A DNA stretch of 64,000 bases, from assembly GCA_965649825.1 (NCBI GenBank), contig OZ287694.1, forward strand, positions 2,046,001 through 2,110,000, given 5' to 3'. Positions within the stretch are counted from its first letter, which is position 1. Each line of letters opens with the position of its first letter. The stretch comes from Penicillus capitatus (taxonomy: Eukaryota > Chlorophyta). This document shows, piece by piece, positions 55,609-64,000 of this stretch. The notes under the pieces were generated by a model. The model saw only the letters and a list, made by a program, of their open reading frames with translations, was not told where the DNA came from and did no database searches. The position numbers and the translations under genes were made by a program.

Positions 55609-58600
55609 ATGCGCATCGAGTCGATCTCCTTTCCGCGTTACGATGGACGCACTGACCCTAGGAGATGGGTCAACAAGATGACTTTGCTCTTTCGTCTTCA
55701 GCAAGTGGATGACCAGCCAGGAACGCGAGCCGAAATTGCGGTCACGTTGCTTGACGGGCCGGCGGCTGACTGGGCCGAACTCCACCATGACGCCGACGCT
55801 CATTTGAATATCGATTGGGCCGAGTGGAGTCAACTGGTGATTGACCGTTTTGTGCGCGACCAAGACCCTGACCGCGCCAAGGACCAGCTCCGACACATCT
55901 TTCAGAAGCGACGAGAGTCCTTGTTGGCGTACGCTGAACGTTTCGCCTTAATGTGTTCTAGAGCTCGACCTGCCATCGACCCAGACGATTATTACAAGTA
56001 CTGGCTGAGAGGCCTACAAAATGACCGCGCAGCAGAGTACTCGTTCACTCGACTTGCGGCAAGCAATAATGCGCCAACCTTTGAGTATGCCGTTCGCTAT
56101 GCGAAGTACGCGACGGAGGCACGCAAGAATGTTCGAGGATACGAGGAGACCGACGAAGAAGAAGACGAACCTGAACATGAAAATCGTAACCATCCGACGG
56201 TCCTCAGGGAGAACGGAGCTCGTCGCCTTGCGAAGACAGGGCGAAGAACCACAACCATCGTGGCTGAGGAACCGGCGGCGGATGACTCCGAAGACGAAGA
56301 ACTCCGTCAACTCATCTCCGGACTGACAGGCCTGCTTGCGAAGAGGCAGGAAAAGCGACGCGCAAGACGCGCAGAAGGCAACGCGTCTCGCTTCGTTGAG
56401 TCTGTGTCCGAGGATGAAGACGAAGATGAGGCTGAAGCAACCGCCAGAATGGCGGATGAAGATGAGCAGCAACCCAGTAAGCGACGCCGAGGTGCGGCTG
56501 GAAAGAAAGCGCGGAAACCGCGTAAGAAGCCCGAGCTCGACCGTGAATGGGCAGATTACGCTGCTCAAGCATGGGCCATCCCGCTGCGTTTCCTGAAAGG
56601 GCGCAGCAAACGTGAAGTCTACTCCCAAGTGATACTGGCGCTGAGAGACGCGTTCGGGTTCACTCCAAAGCCTAAAAAGAAGAAGGGCGAAGATGAGCCT
56701 TCTGCTTCAGCACCACCGCAGCAGACTGACGTATATATGGAACCGGCAGCACAACAACCGCAAGGACCGCAGCCGTACCAAGCCACCCTCGCACAGAAAC
56801 GAGGCGGCAGAGACTGGCTCGAGCGATGCAAGGTATTCGTCGCAGGGCAGTTTGTGCCCAGAGTGATTGTAGACCCTGGCTCTTCGAACTCCATAATGGA
56901 TGCGGAGTTCGCCCGTCAGTTCCACATCAAGCACACTATGCCCAGCCGAGGAACGTTACTGCTTGCGGATGGTTCTGTCCAGAAGCCGCTAGGACGCACT
57001 GACGAAGTTCGCGTCGAAGTGGGCGGTGTTTGGATACAGCAAGCGTTCAGTGTCCTGCCGACGAAGAACTCATATGACATTCTTCTCGGTACGGACTGGC
57101 TGCGCACCGTCCGCAGCCGAGCCGACTTCGAAGAAGGAACGTATACCTTCGGTGTGAAAAAGCGCATTACGGTCGTGCCGAAGTGGCGCAAGCTCTTCTT
57201 CGCGAAAAAGCAACCCGCAGCTGTTGAGGACGATACCTCCGATGCCAGCAGCGAATCCGATATGGCCGCTGCACTGGAGGAGTTGGTCGAGCAATTGCAA
57301 GCCCTTGCCAGCGACAGCGAGAGTGAGGACGAGGACGAATGCTTCCTTGCACTGAGTGACCAGGTGCTTGGCGAATTGCACGTCAACCCGAAATTGAAGC
57401 CTGAGGTGCTCTCGGGTGTCCGCTCTCTCGTTAGTGAATACGTAGACTGCTTCGCCCTAACCTTTCAAGACATGGTCAGGACGCCCTTAATGCAATTCGA
57501 GATCGAGTTGCGTCAAGGGGAAGTCGCGAAGCGCTGTGGCCGGACCCGACGCCTGGCGCCAAAAGAGACTGAGTTCGTCAAGGCACAAATCGACGAGCTG
57601 CTTGGAGCCAAGCTAATCATTCCGTGGGAAGAAGCCGCGAAAAAATACGGCTGCCCAAAACGCAAGAATCGTTGGCTGTCGCCAATAACAATCGCACCAA
57701 AGAAGGATGGTTCGTTTCGTTTCTGCTGTGCGTACCAAAGGCTGAACGACGCGACCATCCCAGATAAATTCGTTCTACCTCGAGCAGACGACTTGCTCGA
57801 TCGCGTGACGGGTCACGCGTGCTACTCCGCCCTCGATGGATTCAGTGGGTATTATTCCCTTGGGCTGCATCCCGGGTCCGTATTGAAGACGGCGTTTGCG
57901 ACGAGCTTTGGCGTCTTCTGTTGGCTCGTCCTACCTTTCGGGGTAACGAATGGTCCCGCTGCCTACTCGCGTTTGGTCGAGCAGGTCTATGGCGGACTGG
58001 ACCGAGTCGGCGTCTTCATTGACGACGTCTGCTGCGCACACCAAAGCGAAGCAGGTATCGTGGAAGACTTGCGACGTGTGTTCGCGCGTTGTCGCGACGG
58101 AGGGCTCCGCCTGAAACCGAAGAAGTGCTTTATTGGCTATCGAGAAGTCGATTTCCTTGGCCACCGGCTGTGCCCAGAAGGGATGAGAATGGATGAAGCC
58201 AAAGTCGAGAAGATCTCGAGGATGCCCTCGCCGACGGACAGAAAACAATTGCAATCTCTTTACGGCATGTTCTCTTATTATCGCCGATTCCTGAAGAACT
58301 TCGCGGGCGTAAGTGCGCCGATGTCGAGCCTCCTTTCGACACGACGAGACTTTTTGTGGACCCCCGAAGCCCAGAAGGCACTGGAGGAGTTGAAGAAGCT
58401 CCTTGTCGACGGAGCCGTGTTGACGGCAGTCAACGAAGACCTGCCCTTTCTCGTCGACACGGATGCCAGCGCTTACGGAATCGGGGCCGTCTTGTCACAA
58501 GAACAAGACGGCGAAGAGCGTCCGATCTACTTCTACTCTAGGCTCCTAAAAGATGCTGAGACACGATACTCCGCCACCGAGCGAGAAGGATTGGCATTGG

Positions 58601-60033
58601 TCGCCGGACTCAAGAAATTCCGCGTCTATGTCTTAGGACGCAAAGTGGTCGCTCGAACCGACCATGCAGCACTGTCACACATGCTGCGCAAAACAGACCT
58701 GACGGGTCGTATTGCCCGTTGGAAGCTTATCTTGTCCGAGTACGACGTCCATTACGTGACGAGGCCCGGAGAAAGACACCGCAACGCTGATGGACTGAGT
58801 CGCCTGGTCGATGAAGGCTCGGAACCTCGACCAGTCAATAAAGAAGAGGAATGCGATGAGTGTCCAGCGCTCGTGGCCGAGGACGTTGCTGCCGCTTTCC
58901 AAGCCTGCCGCGAATACGCGGAAATCCTCCCCTCGGTCAACGAACAGGACAGTCGATTTCGGTGGGGTGAGCGCAATCTTTTCTTTGAAGACTTAGATGG
59001 ACGGCGCAAGATCTGTCTGCTGCCGAACCAAGTCCGCGCGGTCGTCGGTGAAGAACACTGCGTCGGACACTTTTCTGCCGAAATAACATTACAACGAGTA
59101 AGGCAAAGATATTGGTTTCCGAAGATGCGCAAGCAAGTGCAAGACCTCGTGAGGACCTGCCAAACCTGTCAGTTGTTCGGTTCCAAGCCCCCCATCCGTA
59201 GCACTATCCCCATTGCCATCGAACAACCATGGGAGCTGGTCGAGTTGGACACGGTCGTCGGCTTACCGACGACGCCGCGGAAGGCAGTAGGATTTGTCAC
59301 GGCGATCGACTGCTTCACAGGGTTCGTAATAACAGATGCATTGACGTCCTTGGGAGCTGCGAAGACCCTCAAGTTCTTTATCAATAAAGTCGTTTGCGCT
59401 TGGGGCGTGCCGCAGAGAATCCTGACGGACAACGGGACGGAGTTCCAAGGTGTTTTTAGTGAGACGGTGAAGAATCTCGGGATCGAGCACCGATGGTCGA
59501 CGCCACGATACCCCCGCAGCCATGGCAAAGTCGAGAACGTACAGCGCCTCGTCCTTGACCGCCTGAGGAAGTGCCAGAATCCGAGAAGCTGGGACGAGAA
59601 CCTCCCGGCTGCGACGTTTGCTGTGAACGCACGACGAGGCAAGTTCCTGTCGCCACTCGAACTTCTCACAGGGGTCGTGCCGAAAAGCCGCACTGAAGTG
59701 AATCTGTTAGCCGGCGAGAGCAAAGGGGATGCAGAGCCCTTGCAGACCGCCCTTGCAGACCGTCTGACCGATCTTGCGCTTTGTCGCGAGCGTTTTCGTG
59801 ACTCTGCGAAGAAGATCCGCGAGTCCTGGACTGCAGAAGCCGCGATCCCACGCATCGAGCCTGGGAAAGAGGTCCGCGTCTATCGACTTGAAGACCACGG
59901 GAAACTCGAAGCAGCGTTCGAGAAAGGTGTCGTGACGTGGTGGGGTAATCAAGGAGCTTGCAGAGTTCTGGTCGATGGTCGCATGAAGAGAATGCCGCAG
60001 TTCTGCGTGAAGCCGTGGATCGCTCCCCAATAA
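55609..60033 (+). CDS. Gag-Pol polyprotein of the Ty3/gypsy element
   Basis: One uninterrupted 1474-codon frame from ATG 55609 to TAA. Residues 20-150 form a gag capsid-type domain (RRESLLAYAERF). A long acidic/basic linker follows with no CCHC zinc knuckle. The protease active site near 422 reads IVDPGSSNSI, DPG instead of DTG or DSG. Reverse transcriptase spans about 650-850: PKKDGSFRFC, LPFGVTNGPAAY and the catalytic FIDD where YxDD is usual. RNase H (about 945-1060) has VDTDASAYGIGAVLS and RTDHAAL. Integrase has an HHCC zinc finger (H...CQTCQ near 1145-1190) and the catalytic triad in TAIDCF, LTDNGTEF and HGKVENVQ. Gag and Pol are fused with no frameshift signal. The C-terminal VTWWGNQGACRVLVDG may be a short chromatin-reading tail. 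Confidence 0.95.
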   Translation: MRIESISFPRYDGRTDPRRWVNKMTLLFRLQQVDDQPGTRAEIAVTLLDGPAADWAELHHDADAHLNIDWAEWSQLVIDRFVRDQDPDRAKDQLRHIFQKRRESLLAYAERFALMCSRARPAIDPDDYYKYWLRGLQNDRAAEYSFTRLAASNNAPTFEYAVRYAKYATEARKNVRGYEETDEEEDEPEHENRNHPTVLRENGARRLAKTGRRTTTIVAEEPAADDSEDEELRQLISGLTGLLAKRQEKRRARRAEGNASRFVESVSEDEDEDEAEATARMADEDEQQPSKRRRGAAGKKARKPRKKPELDREWADYAAQAWAIPLRFLKGRSKREVYSQVILALRDAFGFTPKPKKKKGEDEPSASAPPQQTDVYMEPAAQQPQGPQPYQATLAQKRGGRDWLERCKVFVAGQFVPRVIVDPGSSNSIMDAEFARQFHIKHTMPSRGTLLLADGSVQKPLGRTDEVRVEVGGVWIQQAFSVLPTKNSYDILLGTDWLRTVRSRADFEEGTYTFGVKKRITVVPKWRKLFFAKKQPAAVEDDTSDASSESDMAAALEELVEQLQALASDSESEDEDECFLALSDQVLGELHVNPKLKPEVLSGVRSLVSEYVDCFALTFQDMVRTPLMQFEIELRQGEVAKRCGRTRRLAPKETEFVKAQIDELLGAKLIIPWEEAAKKYGCPKRKNRWLSPITIAPKKDGSFRFCCAYQRLNDATIPDKFVLPRADDLLDRVTGHACYSALDGFSGYYSLGLHPGSVLKTAFATSFGVFCWLVLPFGVTNGPAAYSRLVEQVYGGLDRVGVFIDDVCCAHQSEAGIVEDLRRVFARCRDGGLRLKPKKCFIGYREVDFLGHRLCPEGMRMDEAKVEKISRMPSPTDRKQLQSLYGMFSYYRRFLKNFAGVSAPMSSLLSTRRDFLWTPEAQKALEELKKLLVDGAVLTAVNEDLPFLVDTDASAYGIGAVLSQEQDGEERPIYFYSRLLKDAETRYSATEREGLALVAGLKKFRVYVLGRKVVARTDHAALSHMLRKTDLTGRIARWKLILSEYDVHYVTRPGERHRNADGLSRLVDEGSEPRPVNKEEECDECPALVAEDVAAAFQACREYAEILPSVNEQDSRFRWGERNLFFEDLDGRRKICLLPNQVRAVVGEEHCVGHFSAEITLQRVRQRYWFPKMRKQVQDLVRTCQTCQLFGSKPPIRSTIPIAIEQPWELVELDTVVGLPTTPRKAVGFVTAIDCFTGFVITDALTSLGAAKTLKFFINKVVCAWGVPQRILTDNGTEFQGVFSETVKNLGIEHRWSTPRYPRSHGKVENVQRLVLDRLRKCQNPRSWDENLPAATFAVNARRGKFLSPLELLTGVVPKSRTEVNLLAGESKGDAEPLQTALADRLTDLALCRERFRDSAKKIRESWTAEAAIPRIEPGKEVRVYRLEDHGKLEAAFEKGVVTWWGNQGACRVLVDGRMKRMPQFCVKPWIAPQ

Positions 60034-60123
60034 AAATTTCTTAACGCTCAATGGTTCTCCCTTTTACCTGAGTCGTGTGTTTTCGTTTACTCTGTCACTT
60101 AAACGTCGGGACGTGACGTGTTA

Positions 60124-60139
60124 AGTGAGGAGGAGTCAC
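60124..60139 (+). promoter_or_regulatory. Polypurine tract
   Basis: AGTGAGGAGGAGTCAC directly abuts the right LTR. The purine-rich AGTGAGGAGGAG is the expected plus-strand primer. Confidence 0.55.
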
Positions 60140-60476
60140 TGTGGGAAATGAAGTGTCTTTTCCGTCGTTCGAAGCCGTCGGAAGCGGTTCGGTGTTATAA
60201 TAACCACCATGGCGCGCTGACCATCAGCTGCGACGGGTGTTAACCTCCGGGCCAACTTCCTCATAACAATAGAGAGGTGGTTTTCGAACGTGCCTTGAAG
60301 TTCACGACAGTTAGTGCTAAGGTTAGGAAACTCGTAACCATTGTGGGTATTTAAGACCGATATTCCCGTTGTAAATAATCTCGAGTTCCTGTGTTATCGT
60401 TCGAGCATTCATTCGCGCCGTCGTTCGTGCGTTTTCGACTCGGCACTTCTGCGATTCATTACACCGATTCCCAACA
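60140..60476 (+). repeat. 3' LTR
   Basis: 337 bp, reading the same as 55218-55554 with no difference I can find, followed by the second TTATG target-site copy. Confidence 0.93.
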
Positions 60477-60481
60477 TTATG

Positions 60482-61022
60482 CCCTCCCGCAACCCGTCCT
60501 GCGCCGCCGCATCGCGCACGGTATCCATCGCTTTAGAGAGCCTTACGGCTGAGCGACGTGGAAGTCGAGGATCTAGACAATCTGAAGCTCTTGCCTTCTC
60601 GCCAATACTTTTAAAATGCGAACTCGAAACGTTTCAAAGCAAACACCCTTTGCAGATTTCTCAGACTCGGTTTCCCCCGGAGGTTTAGGCAAAAAAGCAA
60701 TGACGTAACGTGGATGAGAGTGATGACTAATGAACGACAAATCACTCCGCTCGTGCGGAGAACAATCATACGCATCGCATCATCTGAATGCGCTTCAATC
60801 AAAGGCGAAAACGATTATCGAGAGGCGAGGGCACGGCGACGAAGAATGCGGTTGTGTCATCGTGTGTTCGTGCGACCTCAATGCGAGGCAGTTTCTCGTG
60901 GAGACGTCGCCGTGCCCTGGCGAAGAATACAAATCACGTGCTTCTGCGAGTAGTGCGACTTGACATCTGTTCGGATTCCTGTATGGCAAAAACCTGGAGA
61001 GTCGTCCCAACCGACCGACGTG
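60482..61022. other. Flank right of the retrotransposon, no supported gene
   Basis: Continues the interrupted host sequence. It contains a short stretch near 60555-60590 reading VEVEDLDNLKLL, close to the NACHT-HEAT N-terminus VEELDNPKLL, then a stop; possibly a relic. Confidence 0.35.
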
Positions 61023-63046
61023 CTAGAGAGAGATGTGCGAGGTCGAGTCGCCGTCGGCGTTCATGTATCCCGCTTCGCTCGGCGTCATCGAACGCGTCGT
61101 GACGGTGCCGCTGAGCCGAGAGTGACTCCTGTCGATGTCCCGAAGCTCTTGCTGAACCGCCGCCGCGTTCACCGTCTCGTTCGGCGCCGTCGGACGGATA
61201 ACGATGACGCTGCCCGACGTCAACCCGATCTGCGCAACGGACACACTCAGGCATCCGTCCATCCGTCGACGTTCGCTCACTTTCCCGACCGTCTGCTGAA
61301 ACACCAGGATCTGCGTGAGCTGCTTCGCCGTCTGCTTGACGAAGAAGGTACATGGCGTGTTCTCCAGTCTGTCGTCGAGGTCGCAGAGGTCGTTGTAACA
61401 CAGCGCGTGAAGCCTGAGCCTCCCGCTGGCGAACACGCTCCCGACGTACTCCACCGTCCCCTCGACCGGATGCAGGAGCATGCCGAAGAGGAGGACAGAT
61501 CCCGAGGGTGGTCGGACGGGCGACGACACCCTCTTCTCTTTGAAGTAGAAAGTCATCGTCAGGTTCTCCTCTTCGTCGCTGTGGTCGCTTATCTCGCCGA
61601 GGCAGAGATCCATCTCCGCCAGGTCGTCGATGCAGACGGCGACGGAGAAGATCCCCTTTCCCTCCTCCGGGCAGAGCCACGTCGTCGACTGGAACGCGTG
61701 CGAACCGGCGTCTTCCTGAATCTGCAACGGACGTCGCTGTCTTGACGGCGTACACGGTCTCGGCGGGTTACCAGTTTCTTGACGGTCCTCAGGGACTCGC
61801 GCGCAGAGAGGATGTACATTCTGCTCTTCGGGATGTGGAACATCCTCGACAGGCCCTCTCTCTTGACGAACGCCGCGATCCGCCTGTCGGTTACGACGTC
61901 TATGGAGACCTTGGTCCCCTCGAACACCGGCATCCGATCGACGAACTCCGGCGGCGCACCGGCGATGGTGATGCACACGCTGAACGTCAGCCATCCGTCG
62001 TGAAGGAACCGATCTGGGTCGATCTCGACGCTCTGACCGAACTCGGAGATCGGAATCTTGATGCGGCATCCGCCGCCACGCACATCTGAGACACAACAGC
62101 AGTCAGCCATCCGCCGCCGCCGCCACTGTCCTTACATTCTGTGACGCTTCCCGACGGAATGCTGTGGCTGAAGAGGATGACGCGGCAGTCGACGGTACAT
62201 GACCCCAGATCCGGAGGGAGATGCAGGAAGAACGCCTGGCAGCACGCCTGGCGTTCGACCATCCACAGACCCCTGACAGCGACGCCCGTCACTGACCGCG
62301 CAGCAAGAGGCAACGCACCAGGTCTTGTCGGCGAAGGAGAACGTCTTCGTCCAGTACGCCACATGCTCGATGTACAGCTCAGGCTTCACCGCCCACTGCA
62401 GACGGCAGAACGCATCACGCGCAGGAGTTTGCCCTAACAGAGTGCCGTGCCTTGCAGCAGGCCGTGGGCCCGTCCGTGCAGATGGTGAAATCCTCATCGT
62501 GCTGATCGCAGAACTGCATGTGGAAGGTGATGGTGACAGATCCGTCTTCGAGCACCCGCAATCGTTTGTTAGGAATCTTGCCGCCGTACTGCGTTCCCTG
62601 CTCGAGGTAAGACATCTCGCCTGCGCAACAGGTGTCCCGCCCGCACTCGAGAGATGTCACATCAGGAGAATGATGGAGACTTGGCGCGATCGAAGGATCG
62701 TTGATCCACCAGTAGCAACGGCGGACTGGCGGAAATATCTCATCGTGCTGACAGAAGTACGCCTCCAGGCAGCCGTGTGGTGCGATAGACACGGAGGCCG
62801 TCCTGCAAACCGTAGGTCCAATGCAGACGGCGAGGGAACGTCGACGCACCAGGTGAGTCCGAGGAACGGGATCTCTTCCGTCTGCAGCGTCTTCTTCGGA
62901 CAGCGCGCCAGTCCTCTAGGCACTTCGAGCTGTACACAGAGGTCGCCCTGCGTGCGGAACTGGATGTACGCACCAAGACAACGCCTTTCCGTTCGGCGCA
63001 CTCCTCCACCTTGTACTCGTATTTCATACCGTGCCACAGTCCGCAT
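61023..63046 (-). CDS. MATH-domain protein without RING (paralog M3)
   Basis: Minus-strand exons: 63046-62850, 62802-62681, 62620-62451, 62395-62319, 62272-62136, 62085-61772, 61721-61281 and 61229-61023. All phases match and the joined frame is 554 residues. Exons 62620-62451 (170 nt) and 62272-62136 (137 nt) equal their counterparts in the 26-28 kb gene exactly. Two MATH domains: TASVSIAPHGCLEAYFCQHD after the first conserved Trp, and LQWAVKPELYIEHVAYW...DKTW, then GLWMVERQACCQAFFLHL; the second ends RFLHDGWLTFSVCITIAG. Intron 62396-62450 uses a GC donor (AAG|GCACGG). The protein stops after a Thr/Ser-rich tail (TRSMTPSEAGYMNADGDSTS) where M2 goes on into its RING, so it may be an adaptor or dominant competitor rather than a ligase. 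The 5' ATG is the least certain point. Confidence 0.78.
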
Positions 63047-64000
63047 CCTCGAGGCACCGTTTTTGGGATGCGCGGTTCACGGCATGGGTGTCTTTTGCTC
63101 ACCCGATGTCTTACGCATGCCCTTCGCTGCGAACGCTGGAGTCTTGGACAAAACTGTTGGCAAAAGCGCGTCCCTTGTTTAGCGATTTGGATGCGGCGAA
63201 ACGGAAAACGGACTTCACAGCGCGGACTGTACGGACGATGCTGCAGACGACGTCATCTGGATTCGGTCGTAGCATCGAAGGACATGCGGGTGCCCGAGTT
63301 CGACAAGGCGTGTCTTCTCCACGGAAGGCAGGTCTTGCGAACGCCGGGTCAAGGAGACGACGTGCGAAACGACGCAACACACTGGAGTCGCTCTCTGCCC
63401 ACCTGCATCTAACGACAAGCGTCGACCAGGCAACAGCACGCTTTGCTGGACGTCGTCAGAGCGACGGGCTGTCGTTCTGCCTCGGCGCCTGCCATCCATT
63501 TTCGGCGCTTCCTTGCGCCGGTATCGTCGACTGCCTCATCGAATGATGCTCTCAGGAGCTGTGGTCTTTGTCGGTGCGTGGACGCGATGCCGTGCGTGGC
63601 TGGTGCACAGAGAACACCCGAAAGAGGTAAAAGCGAACTGATCGTACCTTCTGCGTCAGCGTGGCAACGTCGCGAGACCTTGTTGTCGGACAGGACGGAC
63701 GTCACATCAGTTTTGATCGCATCCCGGCTGACGATTGCCACCTTTAAGATTGCTGAATGGCCACGATACGGAGAAAACGCATCTAAAAGATATCTAAGAT
63801 ACTATTTCTTGCGCATTTTTACGCTTCTTGGATCGCGCAACGGAGCTAAGCTTGACCTAATCGGTCATCAGATCTTCGATGCTGACCCTAAAGAAAGAAT
63901 CTTTCTTACACACTGAACAACGAAGTTTCTCTGGTTAGCAGACCGACTGCATCTTCAAAGATTTGTTCACTTCTTCAAACACTACCGTTAAGGTTTGCAG
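63047..64000. other. Upstream of MATH paralog M3, no supported gene
   Basis: Overlapping ORFs on both strands, GC-rich to about 63600, then AT-richer. A TGATGTGACGT word on the minus strand lies at 63699-63709. A further M3 exon here cannot be excluded. Confidence 0.35.

Larger units (their letters stand above)
55213..60481 (+). mobile_element. Complete Ty3/gypsy-type LTR retrotransposon with target-site duplication
   Basis: The element spans 55218-60476, flanked by the direct repeat TTATG (55213-55217 and 60477-60481). It has two 337-bp LTRs that look identical throughout and begin TGTGGG and end CCCAACA, one long gag-pol frame, a tRNA-type primer site after the left LTR and a purine-rich tract before the right LTR. 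Domain order protease - reverse transcriptase - RNase H - integrase places it in Ty3/gypsy (Metaviridae). An intact frame plus identical LTRs indicate a very recent, possibly still active, insertion. There is no envelope gene. Confidence 0.95.

Noticed and set aside
60800-60960. RING finger downstream of M3
   Set aside because: Traces such as HVICIL and SPCP are in different frames, with stops and no set of zinc ligands.

Overview
The window is nuclear DNA of a eukaryotic microbe. Genes carry many short spliceosomal introns (mostly 44-60 bp, GT-AG, with three GC-AG), there are no operons, and the gene types are eukaryotic: a fused Moco/cytochrome b5/FAD nitrate reductase, eIF2B-gamma, TRP/polycystin-like channels, MATH and RING proteins, NACHT proteins and a Ty3/gypsy retrotransposon. 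A nitrate-assimilating alga, oomycete-like or other SAR-type protist fits, but I cannot place it closer. All gene models are read by eye from ORFs, splice signals and comparison of paralogs inside the window.

Layout: 1-736, end of a protein kinase (+). 1116-6065, large secreted/membrane receptor-like protein with Pmp-type beta-helix repeats and a multi-pass membrane end (-). 7360-9263, multi-MATH protein (+). 10692-13024 and 13615-15884, two tandem ion-channel paralogs A and B (+). 17474-23200, NACHT-HEAT protein 1 (+). 26215-28519, MATH-RING protein (-). 29194-31674, channel paralog C with two in-frame stops (-). 33564-34665, eIF2B-gamma pseudogene (+). 35375-40118, NACHT-HEAT protein 2 (+). 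42216-45074, nitrate reductase (+). 46673-47659, secreted beta-trefoil/aerolysin-like protein (-). 49378-51856, channel paralog D (+). 53072-54785, eIF2B-gamma (+). 55218-60476, complete LTR retrotransposon (+). 61023-63046, MATH protein 3 (-).

The window is dominated by locally duplicated families: four channels, three MATH proteins, two NACHT-HEAT proteins, two eIF2B-gamma copies and two copies of a small unknown gene. Within families the exon boundaries, phases and often exact exon lengths are conserved, which let me resolve most introns. The NACHT-HEAT loci also share 5' leaders, a 5' UTR intron and 3' flanks, so they are segmental duplicates. NLR-like NTPases beside MATH/RING proteins, membrane channels and a secreted aerolysin-like protein resemble an expanding sensing or defence-type neighbourhood; that reading is inference. 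The strongest single candidates for follow-up are the NLR-like NACHT-HEAT pair, the MATH protein with an MDM2-like RING, and an 11-base word (TGATGTGACGT) that recurs exactly nine times.
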